From Deuterostichococcus epilithicus (taxonomy: Eukaryota > Chlorophyta > Trebouxiophyceae > Prasiolales > Stichococcaceae): 64,000 nucleotides of DNA. Positions 12,915 to 25,167 of the stretch are shown piece by piece. How positions within the stretch are numbered: the first letter of the stretch is position 1; every line of letters begins with the position of its first letter. The DNA lies in assembly GCA_033439295.1 (NCBI GenBank), contig JAVTLE010000021.1, forward strand, positions 310,009-374,008, read 5' to 3'. Below the pieces are notes generated by a model. The model did not search any database and had not been told where the DNA came from. It saw only the letters and a list, made by a program, of their open reading frames with translations. A program made the translations under genes and the position numbers.

Positions 12915-13397
12915 ACACGTGTGGCGGGACCCAATGTGTGTTCTCGTTCAAAAAGCGTGCGCACAATACAGTTTGTGGCATGCATTCTTATGTACACATA
13001 CCGGTTTCCATTGAGAGTGCCCCACTTCGCATGTTTTGACAGAAGAACCTTGAAAGCACAACAGAGACGGCTGAAGCGCAGCTGGCAATTCTGTATACTC
13101 AGTCCGGATCCAAGCCTCCCTCGGTCCTTTCACAGCGTGACTTTTTGCTTGCATACATTTCCTCCCGTCTACCAAGTGTTGACATGATAACTCAACTGTC
13201 CCACTCCTTCATCCCGCCGTTTTGGGCACGTCTGTTTTCTGGAGACTTTGCCTTGGCATCACCTACTCTCATACCAAAACATGAGACCTTCAGGTTGCCA
13301 GGCTGCCATTCGTCCGCAGGTTGGGACTGCGCACGTCCTTTGCCGCCGTGCCGCCGTATGGCAGTAGCTTGATCTGTGTGCACCATGACGCAGCACA
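12915..13397. other. Convergent intergenic region
   Basis: 3' flank of eIF2-beta and of the FMO gene. No coding signal was recognised. A short stretch near 13270-13350 resembles 18630-18715, so the tandem duplication that gave the FMO copy reaches into this flank. Confidence 0.5.
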
Positions 13398-16300
13398 TCA
13401 GTAAACACGGTGAGAGCACACACACAAGCAGCTTGTGCGGCAAACAGCTCGATAGCACACGGCGCTGTGCAAACCTCCTAACGTTGCTAAATAGGGCAAG
13501 CGAGCTGCCCGCTCAACCTTTTCAGGACCGTCGCCCTTGTGATGGTCCGCAGCATGCACCCTGGTGATTTTCATGGGGCGCGGCAGCGGCGGCTCGGCCT
13601 TGCCCTGGGGGGCAGGTGGCACAGCATCACTGATGTGCATTGAAGGGAGGAAACCGATCCTCTCGATCCAGCATTCTAGGGAGCAGGCATCGGCTTGTGA
13701 AGCAGAAAAAAATACTAGCGCCCTGATGCACAGCTCGTGAGGGTGCGGCTTGTTTTCAGTGTCACGCTGGCTGATGACTCCCTCTTGCAAACGGTACCAG
13801 GTGAGCGAAAGCGCTGCTAGGATGGCTCGCTGGGGACGCCCTCATCCTGGGTCAATCATTAGGCACAGCAGTATGAGGGCCCCTTGGTTCCCCGCACTCA
13901 CTTGTTGCTCCAGGGCCGAGGCCTCGAACACGGCGCGGTAGCACGCCGGGTACAGCGGGCACAACAGCTCTTTCAGGATGTTGTGGCCCTGCACAGAGGT
14001 GCAACAAGTCAGGATCAATTGCGATTGCGATGGTTCCGCGGTTGAAGATGCTCTTCCAAGACAGCTGCTGCACTGCGCGCTAGGTTCACATTGCTGCAGC
14101 ACGATGGCGGTGGCACCCACAGGAACCATTGCGACGTTCGGACACCACTTGCAGCTTCAGCAGCACCGACATAAATTCGCAAAAAGGCGGGCTCAAGCAG
14201 CTGACGGTAAGTGCGCCCCGCACCCGGCGGCGGGTGGGTAGCCCCATGTCGGTAATGAGCTGGTCGTTATACGCCGCGATGTGCACCTGCGCAGCGCAGA
14301 GGCTAATTCTGCAACATCAGGGCATCATGGTTGCTGTATTAGAATGTGCCCAAGCGTCTCGCTCCACAGCTGACAGTGCAGTGCAGACTGCTCCCTAGAA
14401 GCTGGCCTGGAACTTTGGAAAGCGGTTTGTAGAAAGATTTTGAAAAACGGCTACTAGCATGCACGCGAATGGTAGCCGCACCATGAGGCTGGCTGCGCGC
14501 TTGCCACTGAACGGTGCAAAGGAGCGCCGCCAGGCTTTGACCGCCTTGATGTCTGCTTCCTGGTCGTCTGCGCTTGGCAGCGGCACCTTGCCCTGTGCTG
14601 GCGGCCGCGAATGCCCTTGCCCTGAGTGTGCACTTGCGACACCGGATGCGCCAGAATGCAGGGAACAGCATGTGCCGCCAGGGGCGTGAAAAGAGGCAGC
14701 AACCTTGCAGCCTAGCAACGTGAACCTGTGCAGGCCATGAAAATGGTGTAGCGCACCGCTAGCGCACGAGCCAGCCACTCCGACTGGCAGCCTGGTCGCC
14801 AGACACAGTTGTCAGCGTCAGACTCAAAAACCAGGTGCCGCGCCCATGGTCGGAGGCACGGTGCATGACGTGAGCATTGATTACCATATCGAGGACTCAC
14901 CAGATGTAACCCAGTCGGAGAATGACACCGACTCTGAGCCGATAAACGCCAGACCCTGTGCACGTAGACACGCACCGTCACATGCAGCGGCGGACATGCA
15001 TGCTCACGTGCAGCAGTCCCTGAAACCATCAACATATCGTTTACTGCTGCTTTTGCCGTACAACATGCCGTGCATGTGGCGGCGGCAGCATCGGCCGTGC
15101 AGGCATCGAAGCGTCAGGTCAAAATCGGTGTATTCGAGATAAACTTCAGCAGGGAATCAAGGCCAAGCGGCCAGGATGTGCAGAGTGTGCAGAAGATGAC
15201 AATCTACCGGCACGTGCGCCGGCAGCACGCCGCGGAACAGCCAGTTGCCGTCCGCCTCCACGCCGAGCGCCTCCTGCTCTGCCGGCGGCAGGAAGGAGTA
15301 GGTCTTTGCGTATCCCGTGGCGGCGACGATGGTGTCAAAGCCCTCCAGGGTGGCACCGTCCTTGGTGACGACGCCGTCTGGCGTGAAGTGGTCCACGTCA
15401 CCTGGCGGAGGGAACCGATGTGCGCTTGGCTTCAAGACTTTGGGCATAAAGTGCACAGATGACTGCAGTGGAAGGTGCGCACAGGCCATGCAGCGTACTA
15501 TGCTATGCACTTGCTACCATCAAGGTGGACGGCTTGCCTCGGCTGCATAGCAGCATTGCTCAGCCAGGGGCCTGCTGTGCACTGTGCCACACCCCGACCG
15601 CCAGGCGACGAACCGGAGCGCATCCCCACCGGCCTGCTGCGCCATTACCTTTGACGACATGGATACGCCGCGAGCGCGCCATGTCGTAGAAGCGGCGGCT
15701 GCCCACCACGGCGCTGCTGCCATACAGGTCCGCCAGGATCTCCTGATGCGCCTCTGGCAGTAGCGCCCCCTCCATCCTGTGGGAGATTAAGGTGTAGGGT
15801 AGTGCTAATGCATGACGGCTATAGACCGGAAACTTCGTGCAGCTGCCTGCATGACATGATGGCTCGGCTGTGAGGGCAGCGCCGCCGCCGACGCCATGCC
15901 AGCAGGCGGACAAATCCGTCTGGGCCGGCGGCAGAGCTTCCATTATGACATGTTGCAGCGGAGCTGCAGGCAGGAGCGGGGATGCTGATGGGGTGGACTT
16001 CACCCCAGGGTGATCTTGCAGCCCCACGCCGCAAAGGCCCAGTATGCCTTGGTCAGCCCCCGCTTCACACTCTCAAGGCCCCATGGCAGCTCCACCTGCA
16101 TTTAAAACATAGGAATGTCGACCCGAATGTCCCGTGGTCTCAACAGCCTCAATCAGTACATTTTCGACAAAGAGAGGACGTCAGGAAGCAGCGGCACCAG
16201 CAGCCTCGGGGCATGCTCCATCGGACGAGTCGAAGCCATGTTATCACAAATCTCTTCTTTCACCAGGCCCCGTTCACTCACCTGAGAGTACCATCTCGGC

Positions 16301-18284
16301 AGGAAGAAGGCCGCAGCACGGCTGTTGGCGATCCACACATATGGCAGCACCCCGAAGAGACGTTCGGGCACCGCCCAATGCGCCTGTGCAGCCAGCGCAC
16401 GAAGGGATCTCGGCAGGCAAAGGGCATTAAAACCGGTCAGCTTGCCCGCAGGATGCGCTGCGTACATGCAAATGCTAGTGACTGATGAAGGTCATTAGTT
16501 GGCGGCTTGCGGAGCCCTGCCAACCCCAGCACGCACAGTCGAACAAGTAAGCACTCGGTCGTGTGTGACTGTTGCTGTGGTTGGCGGCGGCAGGCTGCTA
16601 ATCAGGGGAACATGGGGAACATGCGGAGCACAGGAGCAGCCAGATATGGCAGGACGAACCCGGCGCAGCAGGTTGACCACCTTGCTCGCCCCGTTGTCCA
16701 CAGCCACCTTTGAGATATCCTGCCTGCACCGCTGCACAGATGCTCTCAGCAGCCCTGACGGGTTGTGATCCCTAACATGGCATCAAGCAGCGCGGCCGTG
16801 AGCTGCACAACAGAACAGCAGTGAGTTCCAGAGCTGGAGCTGCGCAAGTGAGCACTGCGCTGGCTATGCGTGGAAGACGAGAAGCCGAGGAGCACGGAAG
16901 TCCAGTCGTCATACATGGCAGAGGTATGGACGCGCACGAGCTCTTGCCGCCGCCCAGCACCAGGACCCGCTGCCCTGCCAGCACCGAGCCGTCGGTCAAC
17001 GCCCTCGCCGGGATGATTTTGCCCTTGAAACGCTCCATATCCTGTTTGGCAACATGCCAAGCTGTGTAACTAGTCTGCAGCTTATTTCTTAAAGCAGGTT
17101 TGCATTCTCTTTGTTGATAAAATCTCCATAATTCAACTATTTAAGTATATTATTTTATATTTATTTGTTCCAATAAACATGCCTTGTAGTGGGCTGGTAT
17201 TGAAGGTGAGGAGAAATTGCCCGACGCCATGATCACAAAGTCTGCGGCTTCCTCGTGCGCTGCTTGCGGATCATCGCCGCCAGCAGTCGCCACCCAGTGC
17301 ACCCTCCATCCTGCAAGACATGCATGGTGTTGCCTTGCAGATGCATGTGCGCAACATGGAATTGTCTCAGCTTTGCAGGGCTACGCTGCCGTCAAGCGAT
17401 TTGAGTACTGCTGCATTGCTCGTGGCATGGTGTTGGCTCCCGCCGACAGGCTGACTGTCGCACGCACCTACAGCAGTATCATGCTGAAGCAATTGCTGTA
17501 GCTATCATGCATGTAGGCTGTCACACACGCCAGTCATCTGGCCAGCTCATGGTCACCTGTTGCAGATGTGCTGCCGTTTTCCTTGGGCCGCTCCAGGCGA
17601 ACCAGACGGCTGTTAAAGCGGATATGGCGGCGCAGGTCAAAGTGATCCGCCAGCGCCACCAGGTAAGCGTGCAATGCTGCAGAGAGAACATGAGTGCGTA
17701 GGTCTGAGCCGCAGAACCAAGCCGAGACGACAGTGCTGGGCATATTTGTACTCGCTCATCATCTGCTGGACACAGATGCAAATAGGGCGTGCGTCGGAGC
17801 CTGCTGCATCAAGTATCTGCAGCTGATATGCTGGTAGTGATATGATGGCAAGGAGCTGCTTCGAGAAAGCCAGAAAGCTTGCCTGGTCCCGAGGGGTATT
17901 CGTAGGAAGTGAAGGAGGCCTGCTCGGGCCAGTCAAACTCCGGGTGCTGCAATATGAACCACGGTCCTGCACGCACGTGCAGACACGGTGTACGACGAGG
18001 TTCAGTGTGTCCTTCTCTTCACACATGCGGATGGCAGAGCAACTTGGGATGGCCTGTGTCCTGTCAAAGCAGCAACCTTGGGCTTTGTAGCCGGCGTAGT
18101 TGGAGCGCCACAGGCCGCCGACATCCTGCTGAGCTTCAAGGATTGTAAAGCTGATGCCACTTTTCTGCAGCGCCCTCGCTGCACTCAGACCGGCGATACC
18201 TGCGCCTACAACCACCACATGACTGCAAATGGATCCAGAGTGCGAGGTTGTCCCAGACCGCACGCCCTTCGCTTGCTCATCCAT
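13398..18284 (-). CDS. Flavin-containing monooxygenase (FMO), apparently intact copy
   Basis: An NADPH/FAD-dependent oxygenase that would hydroxylate soft nucleophiles in small molecules; the substrate is not inferable. The ATG at 18284 is followed by the FAD site VVVVGAGIAGLSAARAL and GGLWRSNYAGY. Minus-strand exons then read: EFDWPEQASFTSYEYPSGPG (~17.95 kb); ADHFDLRRHIRFNSRLVRL (~17.6 kb); DFVIMASGNFS (~17.25 kb); FKGKIIPARAL then VLVLGGGKSS, the NADPH Rossmann site (~17.0 kb); KVAVDNGASKVVNLLRRVRP (~16.7 kb); RLFGVLPYVWIANSRA (~16.35 kb); WGLESVKRGLTKAYWAFAAW (~16.05 kb); 15.65-15.78 kb; GFDTIVAATGYAKTYSFLP (~15.3 kb); LAFIGSESVSFSDWVTSG (~14.9 kb); CQSEWLARALA (~14.75 kb); AWRRSFAPFSGKRAASLMV (~14.5 kb); AAYNDQLITDMGLPTR (~14.25 kb); and LYPACYRAVFEASALEQQ (13.91-13.99 kb). 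A final exon starting with a Pro-rich tail probably lies at 13.4-13.62 kb; the exact stop is uncertain. Confidence 0.85.
17085..17190. other. AT-rich island inside an FMO intron
   Basis: About 100 bases made mostly of A and T (runs such as tattattttatatttatttg) in a GC-rich locus. It lies in the intron between the DFVIMASGNF exon and the FKGKII exon. It is not coding. Its composition fits organelle-derived DNA or the remains of an inserted element better than its surroundings. Confidence 0.7.
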
Positions 18285-18719
18285 AACGCCGTACGAGTGA
18301 TGGCTGACTTTGCAGTCGGTTTCCAGGCGGGGAGTTATAAATGAGACCGGCGCAGCTGTTAATTTGCTCTTTGAGTGCATCAATTGCTGTAACACGACTT
18401 TCTGGGATCTCACGGAGGAGGGGACGATTAAGAGATCGCAGGTTGCATGTGCACGTGTTGCATCACGTGCAGAAAGCAAGACTGGATTCGTGTTCCCCTC
18501 GCCCCGTGTACACCCTTCCTCACGTCAATTCTCGGTTCACTTTCTTCCCGAGTCTTACACGATGCCGCAATTTCCCCTGTGCTTCATCCGGTGTTAGGGG
18601 ACGTCCGCGCTCGGGCACCTCCCCTCATCCCAAGACATAGATGCAAAGTTCTCAGGTTGCGAGGCTGCCATTAGTCTGCATGTTGTGACTGCGCACATCA
18701 TTTGCCGCCCGTGCCAGGT

Positions 18720-19064
18720 GAGCGAGATGGGTGCCAAGATAGCTCGATGGGGACGCCCTTATTCATAGTCGGTTACGAGGCACAGCAACCGAAGGGTCCT
18801 TGGTTCCCCGCACTCACCTGCTGCTCCAGGGCTGAGGCCTCGAACACGGCGCAGTAGCACTCGGGGTACAGCGGGCACACCAGCTCCTTCAGAATGTTGT
18901 TGGCCTGCACAGAGGTGCAACAAGTGCGGACCAGCTGCAATGGCGGTCGGTTGAAACTGCTCGCGTAAGGCGGCAGGTGTGACGGCGTGCTAAGCTCACA
19001 TTGTCGATTGCATGGTGGCGGCTCCTCTCAACAAAGCCATTGAGCAACTCTCACACCGCTTGTT

Positions 19065-19115
<51 letters not shown>

Positions 19116-20799
19116 CAGCAGCAGCAGCAGCAGCATACGTAACATCGAGACAGGGGACCACCGTCAGTGTGTTCACGGTACCTACAACCCTAAGCGCAGC
19201 CCGCACCCGGCGTCAGGTGGGCAGGCCCATGTCGGAGATGAGCTGGTCGTTGTACGCCGCCATGTGCACCTGCGCAGTTCGGGGTGTAGGGCAGTGCATT
19301 GGCAGACCCGCGCCATCAGTGCATCTGATGGCTGCTGTGTCAGAAGGTGCCCAAGCGTCTCGTTCCACAGCCCCTTCCAGAAAGCGCATCGCAGACTTCG
19401 AGCAATTAGCCGGCCTGCACTGGAAAGCGGCTGCTAGCATGCACGCGGGCGCCGGCGGCCTGACCGCACCATGAGGCTCGTGGCGCGTCTGCCGCTGAAC
19501 GGTGCAAAGGAGCGCCGCCATGCCTCGACCGCCTCAATGTCCGCTTCCTGCTCCTCGACGCTCGGCAGCGGCATCTTGCCCTGTGCCGGCAGCCCCGAAC
19601 AGCCCCCGAGTGGGCACATGTGACGCTGAATCCGCTGGGGTAACGCAAAATGGCAGCACCATGTGCTGCCGCCGCCAGGGGCTTGGGGGAGGCGGCAACT
19701 TTGCAGCCTGGCAATGTGAGTCTGTGCAGGCGATCAAAACTGGTTCATCAGCGCACCGCCAGCGCACGAGCTGACCACTCCGACTGGCAGCCTGGTCAAG
19801 ACGCAGTGGTCAGCGTCAGACTCGGACACCAGCTGCTGCGCTCATGGTCGGAGGCACTACAGTGCATGAGCGTTGACAATATGCATCTGTAGGCTGTTTA
19901 TGCGTGTAGCGCAGCAGCAGTGCCTCAGCGGTGAAGGGCCACGCCGCCATCGAGTGGTTGTGAGAACTATACAATTATGCAGGCTGCCACACTCGTCATT
20001 ACGGCTGCCCATCAATGCATGGTCACTTGTTTCAGAGTTGCCGTTCTCCTCCGGCCGCGTCAGGCGGACAAGGCGACTGTTGAAGCAGATGTGCTGCCGC
20101 AGGTTGAAGTGATCCGCCAGCGCCACCATGTACGCGTGCATTGCTGCAGCGATTGGCACTCTGTCTGTCTGAGCCACGAAAATAAGCAAGGGTACCACAC
20201 CCTGCTGTCGTCTCGGCAATGCTGGGCCGTGCGTGTTGATTGCAGCTTACCTCCTTGACACAGGTGCTATTATAGGGCAGGCGCCGCAGCCTGCAGATGC
20301 CATCAACATACTGATACGCTGGCAGTGATGGCAAGCGAGGAGCTGCTCCGAAACAGTCAGTCGCTTGCCTGGGCCCGAAGGATACTCGTAGGAGTGCATG
20401 ATGCCTTCTGAGGCCAGTCAAACTCTGGTGCTGCATCACGAACCATGGTCCTGCATCACACGGTATAATAATAAGACGAAGGGTGTATCACTCCATCCAT
20501 CAGTAAGTGCCAATAAGCACGCGATGCGGATAGAGCAACTCGAGAAAAGTTGAGATGGCCTGTCCATCTCTGTGTCCTGTCCATTCAAAGCACCAAGCTT
20601 GGGCTTTGTAGCCGGCGTAGTTCGAGCGCCACAGGCCACCGACCTCGTCCTGAGCCTCCAGAATGATGAAGCTGATGCAATTTTTCTGCAGCGCCCTCCC
20701 TACACTTAGGCCGGCGATGCCTGCGCCTACGATCACTACATGATTGCAGCGGTGCGAGTTTGTCTCAGACCGCGCAATTCCCTTCGCCAGCTCATCCAT
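18720..20799 (-). pseudogene. Decayed tandem copy of the FMO gene
   Basis: The start (ATG at 20799-20797), the FAD site VVIVGAGIAGLSVGRAL and GGLWRSNYAGY closely match the intact copy at 18284. The ADHFNLRQHICFNSRLVRL exon (~20.07 kb) and the C-terminal exons (AWRRSFAPFSGRRATSLMV ~19.5 kb, AAYNDQLISDMGLPTR ~19.25 kb, the ASALEQQ-type exon ~18.85 kb) are also kept. Between about 19880 and 20010, everything corresponding to 14890-17530 of the intact copy is missing, including the NADPH-binding site and the LAFIG exon. The EFDWP exon has lost one base relative to the intact copy (20413-20432 against 17930-17950), which shifts the frame. The first donor is changed from AAG|GTTG to AAGCTTG, and the last exon at 13.4-13.6 kb has no counterpart. 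It cannot encode a working FMO. Confidence 0.88.
19066..19134. repeat. (CAG)n microsatellite
   Basis: Two blocks of CAG, about 16 units and then 7 units, separated by a CG interruption. The tract lies in a former intron of the FMO pseudogene and is absent from the matching place in the intact copy (around 14.1 kb), so it expanded after the duplication. Confidence 0.9.
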
Positions 20800-21342
20800 A
20801 ATGCCGTGGCTGACTTTGCCGTCGATATTTCAGGCGGCGGGACCAGACAGACTGGCACGGCTATTGTTGCACTCCTGCCACCGTTTCCTATGTGTGCGAT
20901 TGACACGATGTGCTGGACCTCTCGGAGGACACCTCCAACAGGATCTTGAGGATACGACTGCCATCTGGCGGCAGAGGCACATTTACACCCTGTCGTGATC
21001 TGGGCCGAGAAGAGAGCCGAGCTCCGTCACGTTTGCGCATTGCAACGACACCACCTTTCTGACTCAAGTCTGAAGGTTTGCTGCGGCGTGATGGAGCTGC
21101 TATTAAAAGATATGTTCAGCGCAACCAGCAGAAAACAACGAACAACCTGAACAACCTGGCGCAACAACGGAAACATAAAACTTGGCTGCAGCACCCTTCA
21201 CGCCGTCCTATCCCGCATCGATATGCCGTTGCTGCGACCGTTCCAGCTATGGCGCACGATCCGCTGCCATGCGGCAGGTTGCAGCCCATCGCCCGCAGCC
21301 CTCCCATCCCCCTGTCGACTAGCCCATCGAAGCTCAGGCTCT
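20800..21342. other. Intergenic region, FMO pseudogene to transporter
   Basis: No coding signal recognised. It would hold the former FMO-copy promoter and the 3' untranslated region of the transporter. Confidence 0.45.
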
Positions 21343-24300
21343 TCACTCGGAAAGCTGCTCCTGGCTTTTGAGGTTGATGGTAGGCAGCAGCAGCGCGACA
21401 ACGATTGCGCAGGATGCGAGGAGAGTCACAAAGTATGCATTCCAGCCCCTCTGCTGCACGATCAGAGCAATGGGGACGCCCGCAGCCGAGGCGCCCAAGT
21501 ACGAGATCCACCTGCGCGGAGGAAGGAGCACTAGTGGGATCAGGGTTGGCCAGCGAAGATGCGGTGTCCTGAGACAGCGATGTCTGTCGGGGCAGCAGTC
21601 GGAAGTCACGACATGGCTCCTGATGGCCGAGGTTTGTCACACCGTCTTCAGACCTTTATAAGGACTGGGACGCTCCGGGCATTGCAGGTGCGGAACCCAC
21701 AACAGGCACGATGCAACCAGAAACGCTGGACAAAGGGGCGAAACGCGCACCCCAGGAAGCCCTGCGCGGCGGACACCGCGGTCCGGGACACCGCCTCCGC
21801 GCCGCACAGCCCGATGAGCATCTGCGGGCCATACAGAGCGGCACCAACGGACGCCACCGACAGCCACTGCACCCACGCGATGTTGGGCGTCGCCCAAAAG
21901 CCCGCGATCGCGGCCGCGAGCGCGATCGTGTAGGCGATCACCACCTGCAGGGTTTTGCAGGAGGAGTGCAGGTGTCAGCTAGAGTGAGATGAGAAGGGGC
22001 CGTCGCACGATTGGCGCACATGGTTCACGCTTGCAATGAATTGGTTGCCAGGCCATGCTCAGAGCAGTGGCTGCTGTCGTTACTGCAAGCATGCGGCGGT
22101 TTTCATCTTCTTCTCGCTTCAAACTCAGACATACAGAGCATCGTTAGACAATCGCCTGAGCAGTTGTCTCACCTTGACACGCAGGCCGACATTGCCGACG
22201 TCGGGGTTGTTGTTGCCGCGGATGAGCCTGTCGCTGATGGCGCCGGCGGACAACGAGCCGAGGAGGCCGCCCAGCTCCAGGCCCGAGATGCGGAACGCCG
22301 CGTCCGCGCCCTGGATGCCCTGCACCAAGCTCGCACTGTCCTCCATCAGCCCAGCACCAGAACATGGCTAGGAAGGAGGAAGCTGTTTCCATGCACGCCT
22401 TGCCTCAGGCACAATGCACAGCGCTGCACGGCGCCGCACGGTGCTGTGTAGCATGGCTGGTGTATATGCGGGCTTCAATCAATGTCAGGAAGGCCGCCAG
22501 CGGGCAGGACCCGATGGATTCTGAACAGTCAGCACACCCGGTCACGAATGAGGTTGAAGATGAACCTGCACAAGGTCGCGCCATGCCGTCAGGGTGGGCA
22601 TGTCGATTGCGGCATGCAACAGCCTCGACCTGACTCAAATCAAGACCAAGCAGCGCCGCCCTGCATTTCCGTCAGCATCAATGCACATATAATCCATGCG
22701 CATATCATAAGCTCACCACGAGGTGACGCCTTGACGAACGACATAGACGCTGCGTCGCAGGGGAGGAAAGCACGTCAATAACACGGCATCAGGAGTGTGC
22801 GCAATCAAGTGCGCATGCACACTCAGGCGAAGCAGAAACCTGTAGGGGTGCAGCAATGCAGATGCAGGGTCCGAGCTACCGCAGCAGGCAGGGTTCTAGG
22901 GAGCAGGGCGAAGGCCTTCGAGGCAAGGGACGCTCACAAGAAGTAGGAGATGGCGAACAGCCACACGGCGCGCGACTTGAGGCACTCCTCCACCAGGATC
23001 TTCACGAGGCCACGCTCGTCCTTCACCTTCGGCTTGGCCGCGGCGCCCACTGCAGGGGGGCACGCAGCTAGTAGGCGTCAGCTGCGGGGGCCTGTAGGAG
23101 TTCAAGGCAGGCAGAGCGAGGGGGCTGCCAGGGCCCCGTCTGGGAGCCCTCTGCCGAGTTTCGGGGTAGTTGGTGGCCCAAGTATGAGGCAGTGGCATTT
23201 GGAATTGTCGATGGCATGCAGGGGGGGTATGACATGGATGTCGCAAGATCTAAGGATAGAACTTGTGCTCACGGAGCAGCTGAGGCTCTCGATCAGCTGG
23301 TGGGCAGGCGTCCGTGCTGAGCCCGCCGGCACCAGCATGGGCCCACAGCTTTGTGGCTTCTGTGGTGGGTGAGGGGGCCTCACCCTTGGTCGGCTCGTCG
23401 ATGGCCTTGAAGCCAGCGGTCTCAGGGTCGTCCTTGATGGCGAACAGCAGCAGCAAACCGATGACCAGGCCGATGATGCCGGGCGTCCACATGCCCCACC
23501 TGTTTCATCAGGCGGCAGAAGCGTTGCATGCGTCTGACCAGTACCATAGCGACAAGCCCCGACCAGACCATGCTCAAATCGTTTCGAGACTCGGCACGAG
23601 GCACCCTGGCGGCTGTGGACGGACTCCGCTTCTCAGGTTGAAGAAGACGAGCAGACAAGACAGGTGCAGCACCTCCAGCCGAAGTGGTTGGCGGCGCCGC
23701 CGGCCACGAGCGGCGCCGCGAAGCCGCCAATGTTGTTGCTAGCGGTCCAGAAGCCCCACCAGGTGCCGCGCTCCTTGGTGGGGAACCAGGCCGTCAGGAT
23801 CCTGTTGCAGGAGCGGTGCTTGCTGCTCAGCTGTGCCAGTAGGGTAGCGCCATCCAATTGACACACCAGCGTGATGCAATCGGATCGTGAGGTGTCATTG
23901 ACCCAGACCTCAGATCAAGGTGCATGGGGATCGGGTGCACTTCGTGGCTTCAGGAGACAAGGCAGCAGGGTAATGACACTTGCGAAGCAGCCCACCTAGC
24001 GCAGGCAGGCGCGCCGAGACCCTGCAAGCCACACACATCACAAGAGTCAAGACTCATCAGGCGGGCGCTGCATGCCTCGCACGCGGGCAAGCTCACGCAC
24101 CTGGAAACCGTGAGTACAGCAGGCGGATAGCGCTGCTGCTGCTGCTGCTGCTGGTGGTGGTGGCGCCTAAAACCCTACTTTGCAGGTCCGCAGGATGCCC
24201 TGCTGCTCCTGGCAGGCATTGAAGAGCCGCAACCACGCAAGGCGCCAGAGCCTGAGACGAAGTCCGGAACTAGCTGGCTGATGATGCAAGACGTGTTGCT

Positions 24301-25167
24301 GGAGGCATTGGAGCACCACCCACCTGCAGCAGCCCGTTGGCGCCCCAGCAGACCAGGAACCAGGCGTAGGAGGCGCCAAAGCCGAATGCCAGATTGACGA
24401 GTGCCGTGGCCATCAGGCCGCCCGCCAGCACCACACGTGGGCTGGCCTTGGCGCCCGCCACGCCGCTCAGGAACTTGGAGAAGCCTGTTTGAATGCAGCA
24501 GGAAAGGTTGTCGGTGTAGTGGCGGCTGCCGTGCTGTGGCCAGAGAGACGTGTCAAGGGAGCCTGTCGATGCACGACACTGGCACTGTTGTATGCGCTCT
24601 CATCGCGTCATGACCTTCGCCGTCACGGCTCGTCGACGACCTTGTATTGCGACTGGCCTGCGTGCTATGAGGCGACTGCGCACCGTAGCACACGGGCAGG
24701 ATGGAGGTCAGGCCGCCGATCTGCGTCATGGTCAGCCCAATGAGCTTGTCATTCAGCAGCGTCGGCGCCACGTAGCTCAGGCTGTTCCGCGTCAGATAGT
24801 AGGAACCATACCTGCGGCACAGAAGGCGTGCTTAGGTAGCCAATACTGGACTGTCATGGCAGTAACCAACAACTAGAAAGCTGCCACCGTTAACACGAAC
24901 CCATGTTCAGACACACGAATTGACAAGAAAGTACGAGGGGCTGCACCCGATGAACATTGCAGCAAAGGTGATGAGCCGCGTCCGGTAGAAGTCCTTGCTG
25001 AATTGCTGGCCCGCATTGTCGCCGTCGCTGGGCGATGCCGCCGCTGCCGCTGCCGCTGTCGTCACCTGCCGCTGCCCCCGGCATGCTGCGGCAGCACCAA
25101 TATGCGAGCATGAGCTCCTAGGGACCAGAAGCGTGAAAAACGGATGGCGAAGCCAGCAGGCGCACAT
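21343..25167 (-). CDS. MFS organophosphate/sugar-phosphate antiporter, GlpT/UhpT/SLC37 type
   Basis: A 12-helix major facilitator that would exchange glycerol-3-phosphate or a hexose phosphate for inorganic phosphate. Minus-strand exons follow the family order: DFYRTRLITFAAMFIG (24.95-25.08 kb), YGSYYLTRNSLSYVAP and LTMTQIGGLTSILPVCYG (24.70-24.81 kb), GAKASPRVVLAGGLMATALV (24.3-24.49 kb), RILTAWFPTKERGTWWGFW with ASNNIGGFAAPLVAGG (23.65-23.82 kb), WGMWTPGIIGLVIGLLLLFA (23.39-23.5 kb), ERGLVKILVEECLKSRAVWL (22.93-23.05 kb), DAAFRISGLELGGLLGSLS (22.1-22.35 kb), YGPQMLIGLCGAEAVSRTAV (21.66-21.95 kb) and RWISYLGASAAGVPIALIVQ (21.35-21.51 kb), ending in TGA at 21345-21343. The start at 25167 is the first in-frame ATG; a Ser/Ala/Arg-rich presequence exon farther upstream (25.1-25.45 kb) is possible and would send it to the plastid. 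The substrate is inferred from the family only. Confidence 0.85.
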
